A stretch of DNA of 64,000 nt from Gemmatimonadaceae bacterium (GTDB lineage: Bacteria > Gemmatimonadota > Gemmatimonadetes > Gemmatimonadales > Gemmatimonadaceae). Location of the stretch: NCBI GenBank assembly GCA_016742275.1, contig JACVCD010000005.1, forward strand, positions 186,001-250,000, written 5' to 3'. Below, in pieces: positions 46,128-52,698 of the stretch (the first letter of the stretch is position 1; the number at the start of each line of letters is the position of its first letter). Under the pieces are notes generated by a model. The model made no database searches and was not told the origin of the DNA. It saw only the letters and a list, made by a program, of their open reading frames with translations. A program made the translations under genes and the position numbers.

Positions 46128-46215
46128 TACCCTCCCCCCAGCGGAAACAAATTCGAAATTGATCGTTGATGCGAATGCTGTGTTGCCCACGGTTAGCCGA
46201 ATTGTCGCGAATCGA
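46093..46215 (-). pseudogene. higB: HigB toxin remnant, 5' end deleted
   Basis: The last 38 or so codons of a HigB/RelE-like toxin survive: GQHSIRINDQFRICFRW, then NDVEVTDYH and a stop, matching the C-terminus of the intact HigB at 49824 (GQHSIRVNQQWRVCFRW ... HDVEIVDYH). Upstream of this the sequence has no similarity and runs into the ABC permease promoter region, so about 55 N-terminal codons and the promoter are gone. It overlaps the higA start by 35 bp. Confidence 0.78.
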
Positions 46216-46333
46216 CACATAAAGCAAGTGTTGACACCCGAATCTACATGCTCCCGTAGGTCCCGCACCCGCGACCCCAACAACGCGGTCAGGCCCCCCT
46301 CCCGGCCTTTCCCTCCCCGCGACGTACCTCCGC

Positions 46334-47575
46334 ATGCCCTTCCTCGAAGCCGTCCGCCTGGCACTGGGACAGATCCGTGTGCAGAAACTCAAAAGCTTCT
46401 TCACGCTCCTCGGTGTCACCATCGGCGTGATGTTCCTGGTCGCGGTCGTGTCGATCGTCGAAGGGATGTCCAAGTACGTCGAAGAAGATTTCATTGGCCG
46501 CTTCATCGGCGTGAATACATTCACACTCCGCCGGTGGCCCGACTTCTCGGGTCCGGAGACCGAGGAGGAGTGGCGCGACATGCAGCGGTGGCCGCTGATG
46601 TACAAACACGACGCGCGCCATGTTGTGGACGTGCTCCCCAAGGATGTGAAGTGGGCGATCGAGACCGACGCGAGCGCCACTGCATCAAGCGCTTACGCGC
46701 CACGTCCACGGCAAGCGACCATCTACGCCGTCGAAGGTGACTACTTCCAGATCAAGAACTACGACATCGTGGCCGGTCGCGCCATCGCGCAGCAGGAGTA
46801 CAACATCGGCGCGAATGTGGTGGTGATTGGCGATGAAGTCGCCACTTTCTTCTTCCCCGAGATCGACCCGATCGGCCGCGAGCTACAGATCCGCGGCATC
46901 CCTTATACCGTGGTCGGTCGCATCGAAAAACAGGGGTCGCTATTCGGCATGTCGATGGACCGACTCATCATCGGCCCTCTCGAATCCGGACTCGGTCGCA
47001 TTACCAATCCGCGCGGCGACATCGATGGCATGATGCTCAAGGCTCCGAGCACAATAGCGATGTTCGATGGCATGGAACTGGTCCGCGAGGCCATGCGGGC
47101 TCGTCGCCATCTACGTCCTTCGCAGCGCGACAACTTCTCCATCGAAACATCGGAGTCCGCGCTCGAGGACTTCAATGAAGTGAAGACCGTGATGACGATC
47201 GCTGGCACAGCGCTGCCGATGATCGGGCTCGTCGTGGGCGGCATGGTGATCATGAATATCATGCTGGTCGCCGTCGCCGAACGCACACGCGAGATCGGCA
47301 TCCGCAAATCACTGGGCGCAAGGCGCAAGGACATTCTGCGACAATTCCTGGTCGAAGCCGCAACGCTCAGCACAGTTGGCGCGCTGGTCGGCATTGGCTT
47401 GGGGCTCGCAGCCGCGTGGCTCATAGAAGCAAACACACCGCTTCCAGCAGCCGTTGCGCCATGGTCGCTGGTCGTGGCGACCCTGCTCGGCCTCGTAGTT
47501 GGCATCATCTCCGGCGTGTATCCCGCGCGACGCGCCTCGCGTCTCGATCCCATCGACGCGTTGCGTCAGGAGTAG
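46334..47575 (+). CDS. ABC transporter permease, MacB/FtsX type (first of pair)
   Basis: A 413-residue membrane protein of the MacB_PCD/FtsX family. One N-terminal helix (about 22-44, LKSFFTLLGVTIGVMFLVAVVSIVEG) is followed by a 240-residue periplasmic MacB core (GRAIAQQEYNIGANVVVIGDEVATFFF, IRGIPYTVVGRIEKQGS) and three C-terminal helices carrying the signature ERTREIGIRKSLGARRKDILRQFLVEA and PARRASRLDPIDALRQE. Such permeases pair with an ATPase and often export peptides, lipoproteins or drugs by mechanotransmission. No ATPase is encoded here. It is 3 bp from the second permease, so the two form a heterodimer candidate. Confidence 0.9.
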   Translation: MPFLEAVRLALGQIRVQKLKSFFTLLGVTIGVMFLVAVVSIVEGMSKYVEEDFIGRFIGVNTFTLRRWPDFSGPETEEEWRDMQRWPLMYKHDARHVVDVLPKDVKWAIETDASATASSAYAPRPRQATIYAVEGDYFQIKNYDIVAGRAIAQQEYNIGANVVVIGDEVATFFFPEIDPIGRELQIRGIPYTVVGRIEKQGSLFGMSMDRLIIGPLESGLGRITNPRGDIDGMMLKAPSTIAMFDGMELVREAMRARRHLRPSQRDNFSIETSESALEDFNEVKTVMTIAGTALPMIGLVVGGMVIMNIMLVAVAERTREIGIRKSLGARRKDILRQFLVEAATLSTVGALVGIGLGLAAAWLIEANTPLPAAVAPWSLVVATLLGLVVGIISGVYPARRASRLDPIDALRQE

Positions 47576-47578
47576 TCC

Positions 47579-48850
47579 ATGAACTTTGGAACAAAACTCC
47601 TGACGGTCATGGAAGGCGTGAAAATCGCCTTCGACGCGCTGCGCGCGAATAGAGTGCGAGCGGGACTCACCATCATGGGTGTCGCGGTTGGTGTGTTCGT
47701 TGTCGTTGCTCTGTCGTCAATCGTGGCGGGAGTGAATGAAAGCTTCGCGCGCGACGTGGAAGCGGCAGGTCCAACATCATTCTTCGTGTACCGGCGACCC
47801 ATCGGCGGTTTTCGGATTTGCGACGGCACTGACGAGACCTGTCCCGATCGTCGCAATCCGATGATCACCATGGAAGAGGTGCGGATGCTCGAGCGTCTCC
47901 CGAGGATCCGATCGGTGACGGCCCATGTGGCGTCGGGCAGCAATTTTCGCTACCGGGACCAGCAGGTGGGCGCGGGCATCGACGCTTATACGCCCAATTG
48001 GACCGAGGTCGACGCGGGAGACATCAATCCGGGGCGCAGTTTCTCGAGCGCCGAGTACGACGCCGGATCGCGTGTGGTCATCCTGAACACGAAGCTGGCG
48101 CAGCGACTCTTCTACGAGTCCGATCCGCTCGACAAGCAGGTGTTCATCGACGGTGTCGTATTCACGGTGATCGGCATCTACGACTACACCGCGAGCCCCA
48201 TGGGCACGCCGAGTTCGTCCACAGATGGCAATGATCCGAAGGCGATCATTCCGTGGACGACCGGCAGGACCGCGCTGAACATGTGGGTGCTTGGCAACAA
48301 TCTGATCGTGAAGCCGCGCGCTGGTGTGTCGGCCGAGGAAGCCGTGGACGACGTGACAGCTGCGCTGCGCGGCGCACGCGGTCTGCGTCCGAGCCAGCCG
48401 AGCAACTTCGAGATCGTCACGCAGGACCGGTTGATGGAGATCTACAACGACCTGTTTGGCACGTTCTTCGTGGTCGGGTTGGCACTGTCGTCGGTGGGCC
48501 TGTTGGTCGGCGGCGTTGGCGTCGTGGCGATCATGATGATCTCGGTCACCGAGCGCACGCGCGAGATCGGTGTGCGCAAGGCACTCGGCGCTACGCGCGC
48601 AACGATCCTGTGGCAGTTCCTCGTCGAGGCGGTCACGCTGACGAGCATCGGTGCAACCGTGGGACTGGTGCTCGGCATTCTGACCGCAATCGGCATTCGC
48701 ACTGCTTGGCCGGAGATCCCGGCGTCAACGCCGCTGTCATCTGTTGCCGCGGCGCTGATGGCGAGTGCGGTTACTGGTGTGATTTTTGGTATGCTACCGG
48801 CGATGCGTGCGGCTAAACTCGATCCGGTGGCGGCGTTGCGGCATGAGTAG
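47579..48850 (+). CDS. ABC transporter permease, MacB/FtsX type (second of pair)
   Basis: A 423-residue permease with the same architecture as its upstream neighbour: helix 1 at about 20-43 (RVRAGLTIMGVAVGVFVVVALSSIVAG), a periplasmic MacB domain (GRSFSSAEYDAGSRVVILNTKLAQRLFYESDPLDKQVFIDGVVFTVIGIYDY), and three C-terminal helices with ERTREIGVRKALGATRATILWQFLVEA and a final AAKLDPVAALRHE. A Cys pair near residue 79 and 86 in the periplasmic part (RICDGTDETCP) may form a disulfide. The cognate ATPase must be elsewhere. Together with the preceding gene it makes a two-permease operon ending at the cassette region. Confidence 0.9.
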   Translation: MNFGTKLLTVMEGVKIAFDALRANRVRAGLTIMGVAVGVFVVVALSSIVAGVNESFARDVEAAGPTSFFVYRRPIGGFRICDGTDETCPDRRNPMITMEEVRMLERLPRIRSVTAHVASGSNFRYRDQQVGAGIDAYTPNWTEVDAGDINPGRSFSSAEYDAGSRVVILNTKLAQRLFYESDPLDKQVFIDGVVFTVIGIYDYTASPMGTPSSSTDGNDPKAIIPWTTGRTALNMWVLGNNLIVKPRAGVSAEEAVDDVTAALRGARGLRPSQPSNFEIVTQDRLMEIYNDLFGTFFVVGLALSSVGLLVGGVGVVAIMMISVTERTREIGVRKALGATRATILWQFLVEAVTLTSIGATVGLVLGILTAIGIRTAWPEIPASTPLSSVAAALMASAVTGVIFGMLPAMRAAKLDPVAALRHE

Positions 48851-48895
48851 GGGTGCTGTGTGTATTCAGTTGGTCATGCCGTCCACAACGGCTTT

Positions 48896-49411
48896 TTAGC
48901 GGGCGCCCCACTTCTCCTCAAGCAATCGCGGCGTCGCTTGATCGGGGAACACCACATTCTCGGCGCGACCTGAACAACGCCACGGCGTCCGAGCCAGTTT
49001 TGCTTCGACAAAGGGTAGCGTGGTCTCATCCCACAGTCCGACGTCGAGGTGAAATGGCACCGACTTCGCGGTGTCGACCAGTACGCCGAGGACCGATCGA
49101 TCGCGCGTCGGTGCCGTCGCGACCGGCATCATCGCGGCGAGTTCTGCGGCGATCAAGTGCGGCGCGATCCGGAGACGCCGCAACGCCGCGCCGACGAGTT
49201 CGGGCAGTCGATCAGGGATACTGCGCACATCACGTGCTGGTACAAGCAACGGCAGCAATGCAATGGAACTGACAAACAGCAACAACGGGCGGCGGTCAAC
49301 AACCATGCGATTGACGTACCAGTCGCCCAGGGCCGTTTCCGATGCCAGGGCTTCGGCGTTCGTCGTCGGCAACAGGTTCCGCAGTTTCTGAGTCGGACGC
49401 AGAATGACCAT
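48896..49411 (-). CDS. DUF6933-like protein
   Basis: A 171-residue soluble protein. VILRPTQKLRNLL, then SETALGDWYVNRMVVDRRPLLLFVSSIALLPLLVPARDV and the DRSVLGVLVDTAKSVPFHLDV block resemble DUF6933 proteins, which are small proteins of unknown function often found in mobile or cassette-like contexts. The start lies 60 bp from the short attC-like element at 49472-49519, and the gene has the same orientation as the cassette genes, so it may be the outermost cassette with its own attC lost. The identification rests on pattern recall and is tentative. Confidence 0.6.
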   Translation of the reverse strand: MVILRPTQKLRNLLPTTNAEALASETALGDWYVNRMVVDRRPLLLFVSSIALLPLLVPARDVRSIPDRLPELVGAALRRLRIAPHLIAAELAAMMPVATAPTRDRSVLGVLVDTAKSVPFHLDVGLWDETTLPFVEAKLARTPWRCSGRAENVVFPDQATPRLLEEKWGAR

Positions 49412-49471
49412 CAGTTCCTTGTTGCTGTCGCCAACGCTGTCATCTGCAGCAGACGCTCAGATCAATTGCGT

Positions 49472-49519
49472 GCGTAACGCTGCACCGAACACGCTCGATG
49501 GAAGCAATCGTCGTTAACT
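49472..49519 (-). repeat. Short degenerate attC-like site (array end)
   Basis: GCGTAAC at 49472-49478 and GTTAACT at 49513-49519, only 48 bp overall. The right arm (AAGCAATCGTCGTTAACTGG) resembles the right arms of better sites (AGCAAGCATCGTTATGTGG). The higA stop codon lies in the GTTA core, the same geometry as at 57541. It is probably a shortened attC. Confidence 0.5.
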
Positions 49520-49816
49520 GGCCGCCGAGTAGACAGCGACTTCGGTACCGAGACGTGCACCGAGACGGTCCCGCTCCAACTCCAGGTCAAACCGCGACTG
49601 CAAGTTGAGCCAGAACTGAGGCGACATCCCGAAATAGCGACCGAGGCGCAATGCCGTGTCGGCCGTGATCGCCCGCTTACCATGCACGATCTCATTGATG
49701 CGCCGCGGCGGCACGGACAGATGCTGTGCTACTCGGTACTGTGACAGCCCCAGCGGCTCGAGAAACTCCGTCCGCAGGATCTCGCCAGGGTGAATGGGTG
49801 AGAGTCGGGTGGCCAT
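49514..49816 (-). CDS. higA: HigA antitoxin (intact module)
   Basis: A 100-residue XRE-type antitoxin: PIHPGEILRTEFLEPLGLSQYRVAQHLSVPPRRINEIVHGKRAITADTALRLGRYFGMSPQFWLNLQSRFDLELE. The HTH spans SQYRVAQHLSVPPRRINEIV, and the C-terminal helices are normal for the family. The ATG at 49816 has GAGG overlapping the stop of higB, giving tight toxin-antitoxin coupling. HigA proteins neutralise HigB and repress the operon; the palindromes at 50114-50145 are the expected binding sites. The TAA stop is part of an attC-like core, which places the pair at the end of an integron-type cassette. Confidence 0.92.
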   Translation of the reverse strand: MATRLSPIHPGEILRTEFLEPLGLSQYRVAQHLSVPPRRINEIVHGKRAITADTALRLGRYFGMSPQFWLNLQSRFDLELERDRLGARLGTEVAVYSAAS

Positions 49817-49823
49817 CTGAACC

Positions 49824-50105
49824 TCAGTGATAGTCGACGATCTCGACGTCATGTGCCGCGCCGGCCCGCCAGCGGAAACACACCCGCCACTGTTGGTTGA
49901 CGCGAATGCTGTGCTGCCCAGCGCGATCCCCCTTCAGTTTCTCCAGGCGATTGCCTGGTGGCACTCGGAGCTCGTCCAGCGCGACAGCGGCGTCGAGGAG
50001 AAGCAACTTTCGCAGCATCACTGGACGCAGCGCGACCGGAAAGCGGCGCACGGGGTGCCGATCGAACAGGCGTTCCGTGTCACGATCACAGAAGCTGGCG
50101 ATCAT
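49824..50105 (-). CDS. higB: HigB toxin (RelE/ParE superfamily mRNA interferase)
   Basis: A 93-residue toxin: MIASFCDRDTERLF, then RKLLLLDAAVALDELRVPPGNRLEKLKGDRAGQHSIRVNQQWRVCFRW and HDVEIVDYH. These blocks are the HigB pattern of a ribosome-dependent mRNA-cleaving RelE-fold protein; the Arg/Lys and His residues used in cleavage lie in the GQHSIRVN-WRVCF region and the final DYH. The ATG at 50105 sits almost at the predicted transcription start, so the mRNA is probably leaderless; a TTG at 50111 would fall inside the -10 box. Toxin-first order (higB then higA) is standard for the family. Confidence 0.92.
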   Translation of the reverse strand: MIASFCDRDTERLFDRHPVRRFPVALRPVMLRKLLLLDAAVALDELRVPPGNRLEKLKGDRAGQHSIRVNQQWRVCFRWRAGAAHDVEIVDYH

Positions 50106-50110
50106 GTGCA

Positions 50111-50145
50111 ATGATAACGCATTGCGTTATTAACGTCAAGCGTTA
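50111..50145 (-). promoter_or_regulatory. higBA promoter with two overlapping palindromic operators
   Basis: On the minus strand, TTGACG (50139-50134) and TATCAT (50116-50111) are separated by exactly 17 bp, a near-consensus sigma-70 promoter. A perfect 17-nt palindrome, ATAACGCATTGCGTTAT (50114-50130), fills the spacer and enters the -10 box. A second dyad, TAACG-N5-CGTTA (50131-50145), covers the -35. HigA binding at both would block polymerase. Transcription would start near 50105-50103, at the higB ATG. Confidence 0.8.
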
Positions 50146-50149
50146 TGAA

Positions 50150-50353
50150 TTACCTCGGGCCGGCTGGCGCCGAATCTTGCAGCTGCGTTGGGTTACGTGG
50201 CCCATGCCGTTCCAGGAGCGCTCGCAGGAACTCCGGCGCGAACAGCGGCCCCTCCAGCTCGGCACCGAGATCAATCTCACCGGCTGTCCCATCATTGAAT
50301 CGGAGCCACAGGTGGTAGCCACCGACGAGACGAACGTCTGTTACGTGGAGCAT
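50150..50353 (-). CDS. DUF2442 protein, C-terminally truncated
   Basis: A 67-residue protein. MLHVTDVRLVGGYHLWLRFNDGTAGEIDLGAELEGPLFAPE is an excellent DUF2442 N-terminal half, preceded by GGAGAGG at good spacing. Full-length relatives continue with a strand and the motif Trp-Pro-Asn-Gly-x-Asp, then APExL; here the last 25 residues (LERHGPRNPTQLQDSAPAGPR) match nothing, so the gene has been truncated or shifted near 50240. DUF2442 genes usually follow a DUF4160 gene, as here. The pair is sometimes suspected of toxin-antitoxin or regulatory activity, without proof known to me. Confidence 0.75.
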   Translation of the reverse strand: MLHVTDVRLVGGYHLWLRFNDGTAGEIDLGAELEGPLFAPEFLRALLERHGPRNPTQLQDSAPAGPR

Positions 50354-50363
50354 AGGTCCTCTC

Positions 50364-50588
50364 CTACTCCAAAGGAGCGATCGCGACGAGCAGTTCGCGT
50401 GCCCGCGCCCGTTCCCAGTTGACCATCAGCTCATTACGGTGCAAGTGCAACCACTCCAAGACCAGCACCAAGGCGCGCCGTGGAAATCGACCCGTCACCT
50501 CGTACTCTCCATACATGGCATGCAAATACGGGGGATCGTGATCGCGGTGAGGAACGGCGCGCGAAGTACTTAGCAGCCTGTCAAGCAT
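50364..50588 (-). CDS. DUF4160 protein, shortened
   Basis: A 74-residue product from an ATG at 50588 that overlaps the ancestral stop of the upstream zinc-ribbon gene (ATGCTTGA). The DUF4160 pattern is visible: HRDHDPPYLHAMYGEYEV and GRFPRRALVLVLEWLHLHRNELMVNWERARARELLVAIAPLE. Two things are odd: the usual N-terminal strand is short, and about eight to ten residues expected between GEYEV and GRFPRR are missing in frame. The reading frame is also open upstream because of a frameshift in the neighbouring gene, producing a 192-codon composite ORF. It lies 10 bp from the DUF2442 gene. Confidence 0.65.
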   Translation of the reverse strand: MLDRLLSTSRAVPHRDHDPPYLHAMYGEYEVTGRFPRRALVLVLEWLHLHRNELMVNWERARARELLVAIAPLE

Positions 50589-50942
50589 AGTCGCGCTCAT
50601 GCTGGATTGCCGCATCGCAGCGGGGCACAAAACGCGGGTGTTTTCTGCCGTGTATTCACCCATCGACTCAATTCTATCAAGCACACTGCCCTTGGCTGGC
50701 AACGCATTGGAGCAAGCTGCGCAGAGATCGCGTTGTTCTAGCCGTTTCCGCCGCTTCAGCGCCACCCTGTGCGCCGGTCTGCCTCGTTCGTCGTAAATCA
50801 GCTCTTTCGCGAGCTTACGCCGCAACGCCCGCAAGAGAGCGGAATCCCCATCGCTGTGCGCGTCGAGCAACTCCCGTACCTGGTCCAGCAGCGGGCTTGC
50901 GATGTTATCCAGTTCTTCTCTGGTGAGCCGTCGGTTGGGCAT
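50581..50942 (-). pseudogene. Zinc-ribbon/HNH-like protein gene with a -1 frameshift
   Basis: LTREELDNIASPLLDQVRELLDAHSDGDSALLRALRRKLAKELIYDERG, then LKRRKRLEQRDLCAACSNALPAKGSVLDRIESMGEYTAENTRVLCP, resembles a family of HNH/zinc-ribbon proteins whose second half carries CPxC and ends near TYA. Here the frame breaks at a G4 run (50622-50625): adding one base restores Arg-Cys-Asp-Ala-Ala-Ile-Gln-His-Glu-Arg-Asp-Tyr-Ala and a TGA at 50581-50583. Without it the second CxxC is lost and the frame enters DUF4160. It starts 29 bp from an attC-like site, as first gene of a cassette. Confidence 0.65.
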
Positions 50943-50971
50943 GTCTGATCAGTTACAGGCGGGCGACTGTA

Positions 50972-51077
50972 TCGCCGGCGTTGTCGTGCGGCGGCCTTCA
51001 ATAGGTTGCCGCCAGCGGCCGGAGGGAGCAGGGCGGCGTTCCTTCAAGCGGCCGTCAGGACCAACGCGAGGTTCGGC
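50972..51077 (-). repeat. attC-like site 1
   Basis: The arms GGCGTTGTCGTGCGGCGGC (about 50977-50995) and GCGGCCGTCAGGACCAACGC (about 51048-51067) form an imperfect inverted repeat closing on the core GTTCGGC at 51071-51077. The left box is diverged (GCCGGC where others have AAC). The arms match site 2 best. It lies between the zinc-ribbon gene start and the PLD nuclease stop. Confidence 0.65.
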
Positions 51078-51165
51078 GGTGTCGCGGGGAACCGGTGGCT
51101 CACTATAGGCTAGACCTGCCGAGTGGTTAACGCGCAGACGAGCGAGGCGACAGAAACGGTGTTCC

Positions 51166-52458
51166 TCAGTCACCATAAAGCGTGACATCGAATCCGAGCC
51201 AGCGAAGCGACCGCAACGTTCGACTGTTGCAGATCGGGATCTCCTCGGAGTTCATCCACCCAAGCAACTCTTGAACGGCGCTGCGGCCAAACTCTCGGAG
51301 ACGATATCCCGAATCATGAATGCACCGATACATCCGTATGACGGGATCGTCTCTGCCAAACAGCAAGTAGCCTAGCACATGTCGCACATGCTCAAGGCTA
51401 TTGGCCTCGCGGAAAACCGCGATGTGCTTCTGGTGTCCACCCTTGTAGTAGCGCAATCGATCATAGAACGAGGTCTCGCAGGAGAGCGCCTCGATGATCT
51501 GGTCGAAGGTGGCGCGCTGAAGCCTATCTGCGGATCCGAATGTCTTCTCTAGAAGCGGATAACGGCGCGCCGCCACGTCGTCGATATGGCTATACGACTC
51601 GCTAAACCAGTCCTTCATAGCCGTCCGAATCTTCCCTTCCAATTCGTCCCCTGCTAGCAATGGCTCGGCAAGATATGATTGCCCTTCGGTGTAACGGCTA
51701 CGGATCCAGCCGAGGAAGGCATCAACTTCAATCCGGAGCGGAAGCGTAGCTTCGGGATGCTTCCGCTGACCGCTTGCTCCATAGACTCTCCGAACAGTTT
51801 GAAACGCGGAGACGAAGCTTTGATACTCAGCCCGGTATTCCTCGATAAACAGGTCCGCTCTTGTTCCCTCGCGTCGCCCGCGATCGATATTGTCGATTCG
51901 TGCGCTGATGAGCTGTTCGCACAGCGCATCCATCGCCTCCAGCTCTTTCCTTGCTGCCTTGAAGCGGTCGAGGAAGCTCTGATAGGCCGCAATCTTCTCC
52001 TCGTCGAGCGGTTCGACCTGAGTCCAGTACTCGTCGAAGACTGCCGTCAGCTCTGGGAACAAAGGGTCACCGGACGGGATGAGCACATTCACTTCCTGGT
52101 TCCCGTTCAACGCGGCCTGCGTCATGTTCGAGGAGCCCACAAGGGCTCCATCGCGTGGGAAGATGTATAACTTCGGATGGAATGTGGACTTCGACGTCGC
52201 TCGGAGCTGCACCCCCTCAACATGGAGCAGCTTCCGCAAGGCGGACGGCCGAGTTGGATACCCAAGTCTTACGATCACCCGAAGCCGACTGCCTCGCTCT
52301 ACAAGACGCAGTAGAGGATCAGGATCCGTGAGAAACGCCACGGCGACCAGGACATTCTGCGGCCTCGCCGAAAAGCGCTCAAATGCGCTACGAACGAAGT
52401 CACGGCGAGCGCCGGTGTTCGTGAACAGCTCGATGAGGCCGCGATCGTCCGAATGCAT
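51166..52458 (-). CDS. Phospholipase D-like nuclease-family protein
   Basis: A 430-residue soluble protein. The N-terminal 150 residues are a PLD domain: FVRSAFERFSARPQNVLVAVAFLTDPDPL, then STFHPKLYIFPRDGALVGSSNMTQAAL, which is one HKD motif with His94, Lys96 and Asn111. A single HKD half-site implies dimerisation, as in PLD-type restriction nucleases such as BfiI. The remaining 280 residues are helical and unlike known domains; they contain a long charged coiled coil (EEKIAAYQSFLDRFKAARKELEAMDALCEQ) and may bind DNA or a partner. It is the only gene of its cassette. A defence or phosphodiesterase role is inferred. Confidence 0.8.
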   Translation of the reverse strand: MHSDDRGLIELFTNTGARRDFVRSAFERFSARPQNVLVAVAFLTDPDPLLRLVERGSRLRVIVRLGYPTRPSALRKLLHVEGVQLRATSKSTFHPKLYIFPRDGALVGSSNMTQAALNGNQEVNVLIPSGDPLFPELTAVFDEYWTQVEPLDEEKIAAYQSFLDRFKAARKELEAMDALCEQLISARIDNIDRGRREGTRADLFIEEYRAEYQSFVSAFQTVRRVYGASGQRKHPEATLPLRIEVDAFLGWIRSRYTEGQSYLAEPLLAGDELEGKIRTAMKDWFSESYSHIDDVAARRYPLLEKTFGSADRLQRATFDQIIEALSCETSFYDRLRYYKGGHQKHIAVFREANSLEHVRHVLGYLLFGRDDPVIRMYRCIHDSGYRLREFGRSAVQELLGWMNSEEIPICNSRTLRSLRWLGFDVTLYGD

Positions 52459-52548
52459 CCTGGATAGTGTTCAGTGCAGAGTTTGTTGATCGAACACTTC
52501 TGGAGCTCCGGGACGATCCGGTGATCACGATGTTCGGCCACCGATGAA

Positions 52549-52663
52549 TGCTAGCGTTGTGCTGTAGCCGCTAAGAATAGGAAGCCGTGCACGGAGGCGC
52601 GCCAGCGCCGTAGTGACACGGCGCACCGCTGAGCGGCTGTCAGCACCAGCGCAAGGTTAGAGC
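52549..52663 (-). repeat. attC-like site 2
   Basis: The arms GCGTTGTGCTGTAGCCGCT (52554-52572) and GAGCGGCTGTCAGCACCAGC (52631-52650) are inverted repeats with few mismatches. The right core is GTTAGAG at 52656. The left box (GCTAGC) is diverged. It lies between the PLD nuclease and the zinc-ribbon nuclease. Confidence 0.75.
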
Positions 52664-52698
52664 GCGCCTTGGCGATGCCGCTCATCGGAAGATGCCGC

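Noticed and set aside
46265-46333. An insertion-sequence end as the cause of the higB truncation
   Set aside because: No terminal inverted repeat, target duplication or transposase fragment could be found next to the break.
48881-48900. CACAACGGCTTTTTAGC as a possible attC at the end of the DUF6933-like gene
   Set aside because: The core is TTTTAGC instead of GTTAGC, and there is no room for paired arms; at most a remnant.
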